A DNA stretch of 64,000 bases from Streptomyces collinus (GTDB taxonomy: Bacteria > Actinomycetota > Actinomycetes > Streptomycetales > Streptomycetaceae), in assembly GCF_031348265.1 (NCBI RefSeq), contig NZ_CP133771.1, positions 5,332,001 to 5,396,000 of the forward strand, given 5' to 3'. A model generated the notes under the pieces. It saw only the letters and a program-made list of their open reading frames with translations. It had not been told where the DNA came from and did not search any database. Positions 1 to 8,193 of the stretch are shown here, in pieces (the stretch's first letter is position 1; each line of letters opens with the position of its first letter). Position numbers and translations under genes: made by a program.

Positions 1-63
1 GAAGGCAGCAGAAGGAATCCACCGGGTTCCAGAGCGTTAGAGAGACAGGACTACTGAGTAGCC

Positions 64-372
64 ATGGCGGGACAGAAGATCCGCATCCGGCTCAAGGCCT
101 ACGACCACGAGGTCATCGACTCTTCGGCGAAGAAGATCGTCGAGACGGTGACGCGTACTGGTGCGTCGGTCGCAGGCCCGGTGCCGCTGCCCACTGAGAA
201 GAACGTGTACTGCGTCATCAAGTCGCCGCACAAGTACAAGGACTCGCGCGAGCACTTCGAGATGCGCACGCACAAGCGCCTGATCGACATCCTCGACCCG
301 ACCCCCAAGACCGTTGACTCTCTGATGCGACTCGACCTCCCGGCCGGTGTCGACATCGAGATCAAGCTCTGA
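64..372 (+). CDS. rpsJ: 30S ribosomal protein S10
   Basis: S10 (102 aa) is a small-subunit head protein that also acts as NusE in antitermination. The protein starts MAGQKIRIRLKAYDHEVID and ends with the conserved DLPAGVDIEIKL, the full bacterial length. It is the first gene of the S10 operon here; the 63 bases before it look like the end of its leader, and the operon promoter lies outside the window. rplC follows after 17 nt. Confidence 0.98.
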   Translation: MAGQKIRIRLKAYDHEVIDSSAKKIVETVTRTGASVAGPVPLPTEKNVYCVIKSPHKYKDSREHFEMRTHKRLIDILDPTPKTVDSLMRLDLPAGVDIEIKL

Positions 373-389
373 GGGCTGGTGATCTGAGA

Positions 390-1034
390 ATGGCTAAGCA
401 GATCAAGGGCATCCTGGGCGAGAAGCTCGGCATGACGCAGGTGTGGGACGCGAACAACCGTGTTGTTCCGGTCACCGTCGTCAAGGCCGGCCCCAACGTC
501 GTCACCCAGGTCCGTACGAACGACGTCGACGGCTACGAGTCCGTCCAGATCGCGTTCGGCGAGATCGACCCGCGCAAGGTGAACAAGCCCCTCAAGGGCC
601 ACTTCGCCAAGGCCGACGTCACTCCCCGCCGCCACCTCGTCGAGATCCGTACCGCTGACGCCAGCGAGTACACCCTCGGCCAGGAGATCACCGCCGAGGT
701 GTTCGAGGCCGGCCTCAAGGTCGACGTGACCGGCAAGAGCAAGGGCAAGGGCTTCGCCGGTGTCATGAAGCGTCACAACTTCAAGGGCCTCGGCGCCGGA
801 CACGGCACCCAGCGCAAGCACCGCTCGCCCGGTTCCATCGGTGGCTGCGCCACCCCGGGCCGCGTGTTCAAGGGCCTCCGCATGGCGGGTCGCATGGGCA
901 ACGAGCGTGTCACCACCCAGAACCTGACCGTCCACGCCGTTGACGCGGAGAAGGGTCTGCTGCTCATCAAGGGCGCGGTTCCCGGTCCGAACGGCGGCCT
1001 CGTCCTGGTCCGCACCGCGGCCAAGGGGGCCTGA
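390..1034 (+). CDS. rplC: 50S ribosomal protein L3
   Basis: L3 (214 aa) is an early-assembly protein of the large subunit near the peptidyl transferase centre. It shows the conserved start KGILGEKLGMTQVW and the central KGFAGVMKRHNFKG...GHGTQRKHRSPGS loop. It is second in the S10 operon, with rplD starting 7 nt downstream. Confidence 0.98.
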   Translation: MAKQIKGILGEKLGMTQVWDANNRVVPVTVVKAGPNVVTQVRTNDVDGYESVQIAFGEIDPRKVNKPLKGHFAKADVTPRRHLVEIRTADASEYTLGQEITAEVFEAGLKVDVTGKSKGKGFAGVMKRHNFKGLGAGHGTQRKHRSPGSIGGCATPGRVFKGLRMAGRMGNERVTTQNLTVHAVDAEKGLLLIKGAVPGPNGGLVLVRTAAKGA

Positions 1035-1041
1035 GGTACCG

Positions 1042-1698
1042 ATGAGCACTGTTGACATCCTTTCGCCTGCAGGCGAGAAGACCGGTAGCGTCGAGCTCCC
1101 CGCGGAGATCTTCGGCGTGGAGAAGATCAGCATCCCGCTGATCCACCAGGTCGTCGTCGCGCAGAACGCCGCTGCCCGTCAGGGCACGCACAAGACCAAG
1201 ACCCGCGGCGAGGTTCGCGGTGGCGGCAAGAAGCCGTACCGCCAGAAGGGCACCGGCCGCGCCCGCCAGGGTTCGACCCGTGCGCCGCAGTTCGCCGGCG
1301 GTGGCGTCGTCCACGGCCCGCAGCCGCGTGACTACTCGCAGCGGACCCCGAAGAAGATGAAGGCCGCGGCCCTGCGCCACGCCCTCACCGACCGGGCCCG
1401 TCACAACCGCATCCACGTCGTCTCCGGCGTGGTCGAGGGCGAGACCCCCTCCACGAAGGCCGCCAAGTCGCTGTTCGGCAAGATCTCGGAGCGCAAGAAC
1501 CTGCTCCTGGTCGTCGACCGCGCCGACGAGGCCGCGTGGCTGTCCGCCCGCAACCTGCCCCAGATCCACATCCTGGAGCCGGGCCAGCTGAACACGTACG
1601 ACGTTCTCGTCTCGGACGACGTGGTCTTCACCAAGGCCGCCTTCGAGTCCTTCGTGTCCGGCCCGAAGGCCAATGACACCGAAGGGAGCGAGGTCTGA
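1042..1698 (+). CDS. rplD: 50S ribosomal protein L4
   Basis: L4 (218 aa) lines the exit tunnel. The chosen ATG gives MSTVDILSPAGEKTG, which fits the family start; the same frame is open further upstream inside rplC but that part is not L4-like. The RGGGKKPYRQKGTGRAR tunnel loop is intact. The stop codon shares one base with the rplW start (TGATG), which suggests translational coupling. Confidence 0.97.
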   Translation: MSTVDILSPAGEKTGSVELPAEIFGVEKISIPLIHQVVVAQNAAARQGTHKTKTRGEVRGGGKKPYRQKGTGRARQGSTRAPQFAGGGVVHGPQPRDYSQRTPKKMKAAALRHALTDRARHNRIHVVSGVVEGETPSTKAAKSLFGKISERKNLLLVVDRADEAAWLSARNLPQIHILEPGQLNTYDVLVSDDVVFTKAAFESFVSGPKANDTEGSEV

Positions 1699-2117
1699 TG
1701 GCTATCCGTCACCCCGCTATCGCCTCCAAGGCGGCGAAGAAGGCCAAGGCCGCGCGCGTCGCCAAGGCGCGCCGCCACGCCGCCGAGGGCAAGAACACCG
1801 TCGAGACCCCGCTGAGCAAGTCCTTCACGGACCCCCGTGACGTGCTGCTCAAGCCGGTCGTCTCCGAGAAGAGCTACGCGCTTCTCGACGAGGGCAAGTA
1901 CACGTTCGTCGTGGACCCGAGCGCCAACAAGACCCAGATCAAGCAGGCCGTCCAGGCGGTCTTCTCGGTCAAGGTCACCGGGGTCAACACGATCAACCGC
2001 CAGGGCAAGCGCAAGCGGACCCGCACCGGCTTCGGCCAGCGCGCGTCCACCAAGCGCGCGATCGTGACCCTCGCTGAGGGCGACCGTATCGACATCTTCG
2101 GCGGTCCGACCGCCTAA
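1698..2117 (+). CDS. rplW: 50S ribosomal protein L23 with N-terminal extension
   Basis: L23 (139 aa) sits at the tunnel exit and docks trigger factor and SRP. The family core begins near residue 45 (DPRDVLLKPVVSEKSY) and runs to the end. The first 44 residues are a Lys/Ala/Arg-rich extension not present in the usual L23 of about 95-100 aa. Its ATG overlaps the rplD stop by one base. Confidence 0.97.
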   Translation: MAIRHPAIASKAAKKAKAARVAKARRHAAEGKNTVETPLSKSFTDPRDVLLKPVVSEKSYALLDEGKYTFVVDPSANKTQIKQAVQAVFSVKVTGVNTINRQGKRKRTRTGFGQRASTKRAIVTLAEGDRIDIFGGPTA

Positions 2118-2157
2118 GGGCGGTCCGGATCGTCCGATATCGGACGAGGACTGAGAA

Positions 2158-2994
2158 ATGGGAATCCGCAAGTACAAGCCGACTACGCCGGGCCGTCGTG
2201 GCTCCAGCGTCGCCGACTTCGTCGAGGTCACGCGGTCCACGCCGGAGAAGTCGTTGGTCCGCCCCCTGCACAGCAAGGGTGGCCGTAACAACTCCGGTCG
2301 TGTGACCGTCCGCCACCAGGGCGGTGGCCACAAGCGCGCCTACCGCGTGATCGACTTCCGTCGTCACGACAAGGACGGCGTGCCGGCGAAGGTCGCGCAC
2401 ATCGAGTACGACCCCAACCGCACCGCGCGCATCGCGCTCCTGCACTACGCGGACGGCGAGAAGCGCTACATCCTCGCGCCGCGTGGCCTGAGCCAGGGCG
2501 ACCGCGTCGAGAACGGTCCCGGGGCCGACATCAAGCCGGGCAACAACCTTGCCCTGCGCAACATCCCGGTCGGTACCACGCTGCACGCCATCGAGCTGCG
2601 TCCCGGTGGCGGTGCGAAGTTCGCCCGCTCCGCCGGCGCCTCGGTGCAGCTGCTCGCGAAGGAGGGCTCGATGGCCCACCTCCGCATGCCGTCCGGTGAG
2701 ATCCGCCTGGTCGACCAGCGCTGCCGCGCCACGGTCGGCGAGGTGGGCAACGCCGAGCAGAGCAACATCAACTGGGGTAAGGCGGGCCGTAAGCGCTGGC
2801 TGGGCGTTCGCCCGACCGTGCGTGGTGTGGTCATGAACCCGGTGGACCACCCGCACGGTGGTGGCGAAGGCCGTACCTCGGGTGGTCGCCACCCGGTGTC
2901 CCCCTGGGGCAAGAAGGAAGGCCGTACTCGTTCGCCCAAGAAGGCGTCGAACAAGTACATCGTCCGCCGCCGCAAGACGAACAAGAAGCGCTAA
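2158..2994 (+). CDS. rplB: 50S ribosomal protein L2
   Basis: L2 (278 aa) is a core protein of the large subunit needed for subunit association. Conserved segments include MGIRKYKPTTPGRRG, the GGGHKRAYRVIDF stretch and the C-terminal NPVDHPHGGGEGR motif with the essential histidine. The basic tail ends VRRRKTNKKR. It lies 40 nt after rplW and 12 nt before rpsS. Confidence 0.98.
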   Translation: MGIRKYKPTTPGRRGSSVADFVEVTRSTPEKSLVRPLHSKGGRNNSGRVTVRHQGGGHKRAYRVIDFRRHDKDGVPAKVAHIEYDPNRTARIALLHYADGEKRYILAPRGLSQGDRVENGPGADIKPGNNLALRNIPVGTTLHAIELRPGGGAKFARSAGASVQLLAKEGSMAHLRMPSGEIRLVDQRCRATVGEVGNAEQSNINWGKAGRKRWLGVRPTVRGVVMNPVDHPHGGGEGRTSGGRHPVSPWGKKEGRTRSPKKASNKYIVRRRKTNKKR

Positions 2995-3006
2995 GGACGG
3001 GTTGAG

Positions 3007-3288
3007 ATGCCTCGTAGCTTGAAGAAGGGGCCCTTCGTCGACGACCACCTGATCAAGAAGGTGGACGCCCAGAACGAAGCCGGCACCAAGAACGTCATCA
3101 AGACCTGGTCCCGTCGCTCCATGATCGTGCCGGCCATGCTCGGCCACACGCTCGCGGTGCACAACGGCAAGACCCACATTCCGGTGTTCGTCACCGAGTC
3201 GATGGTCGGCCACAAGCTCGGCGAGTTCTCGCCGACGCGCACCTTCCGGGGTCACGTCAAGGACGACCGGAAGTCGAAGCGCCGCTAA
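3007..3288 (+). CDS. rpsS: 30S ribosomal protein S19
   Basis: S19 (93 aa) is a head protein of the small subunit. It has the canonical MPRSLKKGPFVDDHL start, the KTWSRRSMIVP block and the ending FSPTRTFRGHVK. It is a full-length member of the S10 operon. Confidence 0.98.
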   Translation: MPRSLKKGPFVDDHLIKKVDAQNEAGTKNVIKTWSRRSMIVPAMLGHTLAVHNGKTHIPVFVTESMVGHKLGEFSPTRTFRGHVKDDRKSKRR

Positions 3289-3330
3289 GCGCGGGGTGGA
3301 ATGACCATGACAGACACTGGAAGGACAACC

Positions 3331-3678
3331 ATGGAAGCCAGGGCCCAGGCGCGGTACATCCGCGTCACGCCCATGAAGGCCCGCCGCGTGGTGGACCTCA
3401 TCCGTGGCCTGAACGCCACGGAGGCTCAGGCGGTCCTGCGTTTCGCCCCGCAGGCCGCGAGCCAGCCGGTCGGCAAGGTGCTTGACAGCGCCATCGCCAA
3501 TGCCGCGCACAACTACGACCACACCGATGTCGACAGCCTCTTCGTCTCCGAGGCCTACGTCGACGAGGGCCCGACCCTGAAGCGGTTCCGGCCGCGCGCC
3601 CAGGGCCGTGCCTACCGGATCCGCAAGCGGACCAGCCACATCACCGTGGTCGTCAGCAGCAAGGAAGGAACCCGGTAA
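3331..3678 (+). CDS. rplV: 50S ribosomal protein L22
   Basis: L22 (115 aa) has a hairpin that reaches into the exit tunnel, seen near the C-terminus as KRFRPRAQGRAYRIRKRTSH. I chose the ATG giving MEARAQARYIRVTPMKARRV because GGAAGGA lies 6-12 bases before it. An in-frame ATG 30 nt upstream (3301) would add MTMTDTGRTT, which has no family support. The stop overlaps the rpsC start. Confidence 0.96.
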   Translation: MEARAQARYIRVTPMKARRVVDLIRGLNATEAQAVLRFAPQAASQPVGKVLDSAIANAAHNYDHTDVDSLFVSEAYVDEGPTLKRFRPRAQGRAYRIRKRTSHITVVVSSKEGTR

Positions 3679-4505
3679 TGGGCCAGAAGGTAAACCCGCA
3701 CGGGTTCCGGCTCGGTGTCACGACCGACTTCAAGTCGCGTTGGTACGCCGACAAGCTGTACAAGGACTACGTCAAGGAAGACGTCGCCATCCGTCGGATG
3801 ATGACGTCCGGCATGGAGCGCGCCGGCATCTCCAAGGTCGAGATCGAGCGCACCCGTGACCGCGTGCGTGTGGACATCCACACCGCTCGTCCGGGCATCG
3901 TCATCGGCCGCCGTGGCGCCGAGGCCGACCGCATCCGCGGTGACCTCGAGAAGCTCACGGGCAAGCAGGTCCAGCTGAACATCCTCGAGGTCAAGAACCC
4001 CGAGACCGACGCTCAGCTGGTTGCCCAGGCCGTCGCCGAGCAGCTCTCCTCCCGCGTCTCCTTCCGCCGCGCCATGCGTAAGAGCATGCAGTCGGCGATG
4101 AAGGCCGGCGCCAAGGGCATCAAGATCCAGTGCGGTGGCCGCCTCGGTGGCGCCGAGATGTCCCGCTCGGAGTTCTACCGCGAGGGCCGTGTGCCCCTGC
4201 ACACGCTCCGCGCGAACGTGGACTACGGCTTCTTCGAGGCCAAGACGACCTTCGGCCGCATCGGCGTGAAGGTCTGGATCTACAAGGGCGACGTCAAGAA
4301 CATCGCCGAGGTCCGCGCCGAGAACGCTGCGGCCCGTGCGGGTAACCGCCCGGCCCGTGGTGGCGCCGACCGCCCGGCCCGTGGTGGCCGCGGTGGCGAG
4401 CGTGGCGGGCGCGGTCGTAAGCCGCAGCAGGCTGCCGGCGCCGAGGCCCCCAAGGCTGAGGCTCCCGCCGCCGCTCCGGCTGAGAGCACCGGAACGGAGG
4501 CCTGA
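3678..4505 (+). CDS. rpsC: 30S ribosomal protein S3
   Basis: S3 (275 aa) is at the mRNA entry channel and has helicase activity with S4 and S5. The KH domain (about 40-110, with GRRGAEADRIR) and the C-terminal S3 domain (to about 215) are intact. The last 60 residues are a low-complexity tail: an Arg/Gly-rich part with RPARGG repeats, then an Ala/Pro/Glu-rich end. Such tails are typical of actinomycete S3. Confidence 0.97.
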   Translation: MGQKVNPHGFRLGVTTDFKSRWYADKLYKDYVKEDVAIRRMMTSGMERAGISKVEIERTRDRVRVDIHTARPGIVIGRRGAEADRIRGDLEKLTGKQVQLNILEVKNPETDAQLVAQAVAEQLSSRVSFRRAMRKSMQSAMKAGAKGIKIQCGGRLGGAEMSRSEFYREGRVPLHTLRANVDYGFFEAKTTFGRIGVKVWIYKGDVKNIAEVRAENAAARAGNRPARGGADRPARGGRGGERGGRGRKPQQAAGAEAPKAEAPAAAPAESTGTEA

Positions 4506-4510
4506 CCGTC

Positions 4511-4930
4511 ATGCTGATCCCCCGTAGGGTCAAGCACCGCAAGCAGCACCACCCCAAGCGCAACGGCATGTCCAAGGGTGGCACGCAGGTTGCGTTCGGC
4601 GAGTACGGCATCCAGGCGCTGACCCCGGCCTACGTGACGAACCGCCAGATCGAGGCGGCTCGTATCGCGATGACCCGCCACATCAAGCGTGGCGGCAAGG
4701 TCTGGATCAACATCTACCCGGACCGCCCCCTCACCAAGAAGCCCGCCGAGACCCGCATGGGTTCCGGTAAGGGTTCTCCTGAGTGGTGGATCGCCAACGT
4801 CAAGCCCGGACGTGTGATGTTCGAGCTGTCGTACCCCAACGAGAAGATCGCGCGCGAGGCCCTGACCCGTGCGGCTCACAAGCTGCCGATGAAGTGCAAG
4901 ATCGTCAAGCGCGAGGCAGGTGAAGCGTGA
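4511..4930 (+). CDS. rplP: 50S ribosomal protein L16
   Basis: L16 (139 aa) contacts the A-site tRNA elbow. It has the conserved MLIPRRVKHRKQHHPKR start, FGEYGIQAL, and the substrate Arg of the hydroxylase family in KPAETRMGSGKG. Its stop overlaps the start region of rpmC. Confidence 0.98.
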   Translation: MLIPRRVKHRKQHHPKRNGMSKGGTQVAFGEYGIQALTPAYVTNRQIEAARIAMTRHIKRGGKVWINIYPDRPLTKKPAETRMGSGKGSPEWWIANVKPGRVMFELSYPNEKIAREALTRAAHKLPMKCKIVKREAGEA

Positions 4931-5154
4931 TGTCGGCCGGTACCAAGGCGTCTGAGCTGCGCGAGCTGGGCAACGAGGAGCTTCTCGCGAAGCTTCGCGA
5001 GGCCAAGGAAGAGCTGTTCAACCTCCGCTTCCAGGCGGCGACGGGTCAGCTCGAGAACCACGGTCGGCTCAAGGCCGTCCGCAAGGACATCGCGCGGATC
5101 TACACCCTGATGCGTGAGCGCGAGCTGGGCATCGAGACGGTGGAGAGCGCCTGA
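4930..5154 (+). CDS. rpmC: 50S ribosomal protein L29
   Basis: L29 (74 aa) sits at the tunnel exit next to L23. It has the two-helix pattern with ELREAKEELFNLRFQ-like sequence. The ATG at 4930 is preferred over a GTG three bases earlier (4927), which would only add one Met; both overlap the rplP stop. rpsQ begins on the last base of the stop. Confidence 0.96.
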   Translation: MSAGTKASELRELGNEELLAKLREAKEELFNLRFQAATGQLENHGRLKAVRKDIARIYTLMRERELGIETVESA

Positions 5155-5441
5155 TGAGCGAGAGCAACGTGACTGAAGAGACCAAGACGGACCGCGGTTT
5201 CCGCAAGACCCGCGAGGGCCTGGTCGTCAGCGACAAGATGGACAAGACCGTCGTCGTCGCCGTCGAGGACCGCGTCAAGCACGCGCTGTACGGCAAGGTC
5301 ATCCGTCGTACGAGCAAGCTCAAGGCCCACGACGAGCAGAACGCCGCGGGTGTCGGCGACCGTGTCCTCCTCATGGAGACCCGGCCGCTGTCCGCGACGA
5401 AGCGCTGGCGCGTCGTCGAGATCCTCGAGAAGGCCAAGTAA
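5154..5441 (+). CDS. rpsQ: 30S ribosomal protein S17
   Basis: S17 (95 aa) is a primary 16S rRNA binder with an OB fold. The core runs from RKTREGLVVSDKMDKTVVV to ETRPLSATKRWRVVEI. About 15 extra residues precede it. It is the last gene of the S10 operon; two hairpins follow before rplN. Confidence 0.97.
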   Translation: MSESNVTEETKTDRGFRKTREGLVVSDKMDKTVVVAVEDRVKHALYGKVIRRTSKLKAHDEQNAAGVGDRVLLMETRPLSATKRWRVVEILEKAK

Positions 5442-5446
5442 TCCCT

Positions 5447-5514
5447 CCTAGGGGGACTCCCTAGGCATCGTTCCGCCAGGCTCGGGGCGGGTGTGTGACT
5501 CACGCTCCCGCCCC
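5447..5514 (+). terminator. Two hairpins between the S10 and spc operons
   Basis: The first is a 7-bp perfect stem (CCTAGGG at 5447-5453 with CCCTAGG at 5459-5465). The second pairs GGGGCGGG (5484-5491) with CCCGCCCC (5507-5514) and has further inner pairs. Neither has a T run, as is common for actinomycete terminator-like hairpins. They mark the end of the S10 operon, though readthrough into rplN is likely. Confidence 0.65.
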
Positions 5515-5543
5515 GGGAACCGGCAGACAATCAGGAGATAGAC

Positions 5544-5912
5544 GTGATCCAGCAGGAGTCGCGACTGCGTGTCGCCGACAACACTGGTGCGAAGGAAATC
5601 CTTTGCATCCGTGTGCTCGGTGGCTCCGGTCGCCGCTACGCGGGTATCGGTGACGTCATCGTCGCCACCGTCAAGGACGCGATCCCCGGCGGCAACGTGA
5701 AGAAGGGTGACGTCATCAAGGCGGTCATCGTTCGCACCGTCAAGGAGCGCCGCCGTCCGGACGGCTCGTACATCCGCTTCGACGAGAACGCCGCCGTCAT
5801 TCTCAAGAACGACGGCGACCCTCGTGGCACCCGTATCTTCGGCCCGGTGGGCCGGGAGCTGCGCGAGAAGAAGTTCATGAAGATCATCTCGCTCGCGCCG
5901 GAGGTGCTGTAA
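5544..5912 (+). CDS. rplN: 50S ribosomal protein L14
   Basis: L14 (122 aa) forms the intersubunit bridge with 16S rRNA. The GTG start gives MIQQESRLRVADNTGAKE, preceded by AGGAG at 5533-5537. It has the full family length and ends MKIISLAPEVL. It is the first gene of the spc operon. Confidence 0.98.
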   Translation: MIQQESRLRVADNTGAKEILCIRVLGGSGRRYAGIGDVIVATVKDAIPGGNVKKGDVIKAVIVRTVKERRRPDGSYIRFDENAAVILKNDGDPRGTRIFGPVGRELREKKFMKIISLAPEVL

Positions 5913-5914
5913 GC

Positions 5915-6238
5915 ATGAAGATCAAGAAGGGCGACCTGGTCCAGGTCATCACCGGTAAGGACAAGGGCAAGCAGGGCAAGGTCATCGCGGCCTTCCCCCG
6001 CGAGGACCGTGTCCTGGTCGAGGGTGTCAACCGGGTCAAGAAGCACACCAAGGCCGGTCCGACGGCTCGCGGTTCGCAGGCCGGCGGCATCGTCACCACC
6101 GAGGCGCCGATCCACGTCTCCAACGTCCAGCTGGTCGTGGAGAAGGACGGCAACAAGGTCGTGACCCGCGTCGGTTACCGCTTCGACGACGAAGGCAACA
6201 AGATCCGCGTTGCCAAGCGGACGGGTGAGGACATCTGA
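5915..6238 (+). CDS. rplX: 50S ribosomal protein L24
   Basis: L24 (107 aa) is an assembly initiator with a KOW motif at the start (KKGDLVQVITGKDKGKQGKV). It follows rplN by two bases, and its stop codon shares one base with the rplE start. Confidence 0.98.
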   Translation: MKIKKGDLVQVITGKDKGKQGKVIAAFPREDRVLVEGVNRVKKHTKAGPTARGSQAGGIVTTEAPIHVSNVQLVVEKDGNKVVTRVGYRFDDEGNKIRVAKRTGEDI

Positions 6239-6795
6239 TGACGACCACCACCAGCCCGCGTCTGAAGCAGAAGTACCGTGAGGAGATCACGGGCAAGCTG
6301 CGTGACGAGTTCAAGTACGAGAACGTCATGCAGATCCCCGGTCTCGTCAAGATCGTGGTCAACATGGGTGTGGGCGACGCCGCCCGCGACTCCAAGCTGA
6401 TCGAGGGCGCCATCCGCGACCTCACCACGATCACCGGTCAGAAGCCGGCCGTCACCAAGGCCCGCAAGTCCATCGCGCAGTTCAAGCTGCGTGAGGGCCA
6501 GCCGATCGGTGCCCACGTCACGCTCCGTGGCGACCGCATGTGGGAGTTCCTGGACCGCACCCTGTCGCTCGCGCTGCCGCGCATCCGCGACTTCCGCGGC
6601 CTGTCCCCCAAGCAGTTCGACGGCCGTGGCAACTACACCTTCGGTCTCACGGAGCAGGTCATGTTCCACGAGATCGACCAGGACAAGATCGACCGCACCC
6701 GGGGTATGGACATCACCGTGGTGACCACGGCGACCAACGACGCTGAGGGCCGCGCGCTCCTTCGTCACCTCGGCTTCCCCTTCAAGGAGGCGTGA
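6238..6795 (+). CDS. rplE: 50S ribosomal protein L5
   Basis: L5 (185 aa) binds 5S rRNA. It has the family blocks MQIPGLVKIVVNMGVG, GQKPAVTKARKSIA and the Asp-rich GMDITVVTTA near the end. GGAGG inside its last codons (6786-6790) serves as the ribosome site for rpsN. Confidence 0.98.
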   Translation: MTTTTSPRLKQKYREEITGKLRDEFKYENVMQIPGLVKIVVNMGVGDAARDSKLIEGAIRDLTTITGQKPAVTKARKSIAQFKLREGQPIGAHVTLRGDRMWEFLDRTLSLALPRIRDFRGLSPKQFDGRGNYTFGLTEQVMFHEIDQDKIDRTRGMDITVVTTATNDAEGRALLRHLGFPFKEA

Positions 6796-6800
6796 GCGAG

Positions 6801-6986
6801 ATGGCGAAGAAGGCTCTGATCGCTAAGGCTGCTCGTAAGCCCAAGTTCGGTGTGCGTGGCTACACCCGCTGCCAGCGCTGCGGCCGCCCGCACTCCGTGT
6901 ACCGCAAGTTCGGCCTCTGCCGCGTGTGCCTTCGTGAGATGGCTCACCGTGGCGAGCTGCCGGGCGTGACCAAGAGCTCCTGGTAA
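6801..6986 (+). CDS. rpsN: 30S ribosomal protein S14, zinc-binding (type Z)
   Basis: This is the short 61-aa S14 with two CXXC pairs (CQRC and CRVC) that hold one zinc ion. The ATG at 6801 is chosen because GGAGG ends 10 bases upstream; the GTG at 6792 is only one base from that site. A hairpin begins in the stop codon, and rpsH starts 241 nt further on. Confidence 0.97.
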   Translation: MAKKALIAKAARKPKFGVRGYTRCQRCGRPHSVYRKFGLCRVCLREMAHRGELPGVTKSSW

Positions 6987-7004
6987 TCCCCCCAATAGGG
7001 GATT
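6985..7004 (+). terminator. Hairpin after rpsN
   Basis: A 7-bp perfect stem pairs AATCCCC (6985-6991) with GGGGATT (6998-7004) around a 6-base loop, beginning in the rpsN stop codon. There is no T run. It may attenuate the spc transcript or protect the upstream mRNA end. Confidence 0.5.
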
Positions 7005-7058
7005 CGCAGGGCTCTCGGTAAGCACGTAGGGGTGGCAGGACGCCCGGCCCGCATGGCT

Positions 7059-7064
7059 TAGGCT
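7059..7064 (+). promoter_or_regulatory. Possible -10 box within the spc operon
   Basis: TAGGCT fits the Streptomyces housekeeping -10 consensus and lies in the unusually long rpsN-rpsH gap. I see no good -35 at 17-18 bases upstream, so this is only a candidate for an internal promoter of rpsH onwards. Confidence 0.3.
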
Positions 7065-7227
7065 TGTGGGGTTGGGCGTCTGCCGCCGCCCGTACGCCGC
7101 GGACACCTGTCCGCTCATTGAATGCTTACTACGCCGTAGGTCCACCGCGCCGCACCCGTCCCGTCTCGGATCGGGGAGAGGGATGGCGCACCAGGAAACC
7201 CCGGCGAGAGAGGCCGAAGGCCAATTC

Positions 7228-7626
7228 ATGACCATGACTGATCCGATCGCAGACATGTTGACGCGTCTGCGGAACGCGAACTCGGCATACCACGACTCTG
7301 TGACGATGCCGGCGTCCAAGATCAAGTCGCACATCGCGGAGATCCTCCAGCAGGAGGGCTTCATCACGGGCTGGAAGGTCGAGGACGCCGAGGTCGGCAA
7401 GAACCTCGTCCTGGAGCTGAAGTTCGGCCCCAACCGTGAGCGCTCCATCGCGGGCATCAAGCGGATCTCCAAGCCCGGTCTCCGGGTGTACGCGAAGTCC
7501 ACCAACCTGCCGAAGGTTCTGGGCGGCCTGGGCGTGGCCATCATCTCCACGTCCCACGGTCTCCTGACCGGCCAGCAGGCGCAGAAGAAGGGCGTGGGTG
7601 GGGAAGTCCTCGCCTACGTCTGGTAA
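7228..7626 (+). CDS. rpsH: 30S ribosomal protein S8
   Basis: S8 (132 aa) binds helix 21 of 16S rRNA and in other bacteria represses the spc operon. The start MTMTDPIADMLTRLRN is preceded by GAAGG at 7216-7220. The frame stays open upstream to 7066, but those residues are not S8-like. The ending GVGGEVLAYVW is canonical. Confidence 0.97.
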   Translation: MTMTDPIADMLTRLRNANSAYHDSVTMPASKIKSHIAEILQQEGFITGWKVEDAEVGKNLVLELKFGPNRERSIAGIKRISKPGLRVYAKSTNLPKVLGGLGVAIISTSHGLLTGQQAQKKGVGGEVLAYVW

Positions 7627-7650
7627 TTCGGGAACGGAGGAGAGACAGCA

Positions 7651-8190
7651 ATGTCGCGTATCGGCAAGCTCCCCATCCCGGTTCCCGCCGGCGTGGACGT
7701 CACCATCGACGGCCGTACGGTCGCGGTCAAGGGCCCCAAGGGCGAACTGACCCACACCGTCATCGCGCCGATCGACATCGCGAAGGCCGAGGACGGCACC
7801 CTTCAGGTGCTGCGGCCGAACGACGAGCGGCAGAGCAAGGCCCTGCACGGCCTGTCCCGCACGCTGGTGGCGAACATGATCACCGGTGTGACCCAGGGAT
7901 ACGTCAAGAAGCTCGAAATCAGCGGTGTCGGCTACCGTGTCCTGGCCAAGGGCTCCAACCTGGAGTTCTCCCTGGGCTACAGCCACCCGATCCTGGTCGA
8001 GGCCCCCGAGGGCATCACCTTCAAGGTGGAGTCCCCGACCCGTTTCTCGGTCGAGGGCATCGACAAGCAGAAGGTCGGCGAGGTTGCGGCCAACATCCGC
8101 AAGCTGCGCAAGCCCGACCCGTACAAGGCCAAGGGTGTCAAGTACGAGGGCGAAGTCATCCGCCGCAAGGTCGGAAAGGCGGGTAAGTAA
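7651..8190 (+). CDS. rplF: 50S ribosomal protein L6
   Basis: L6 (179 aa) lies near the sarcin-ricin loop. It has MSRIGKLPIPVPAGV, the two-domain length and the C-terminal RKPDPYKAKGVKYEGE motif. rplR starts 3 nt after it. Confidence 0.98.
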   Translation: MSRIGKLPIPVPAGVDVTIDGRTVAVKGPKGELTHTVIAPIDIAKAEDGTLQVLRPNDERQSKALHGLSRTLVANMITGVTQGYVKKLEISGVGYRVLAKGSNLEFSLGYSHPILVEAPEGITFKVESPTRFSVEGIDKQKVGEVAANIRKLRKPDPYKAKGVKYEGEVIRRKVGKAGK

Positions 8191-8193
8191 GCC

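Noticed and set aside
1993..3639. Long minus-strand open frame (548 codons) opposite rplB, rpsS and rplV
   Set aside because: It runs antisense to undoubted ribosomal genes and is open only because of the high GC content.
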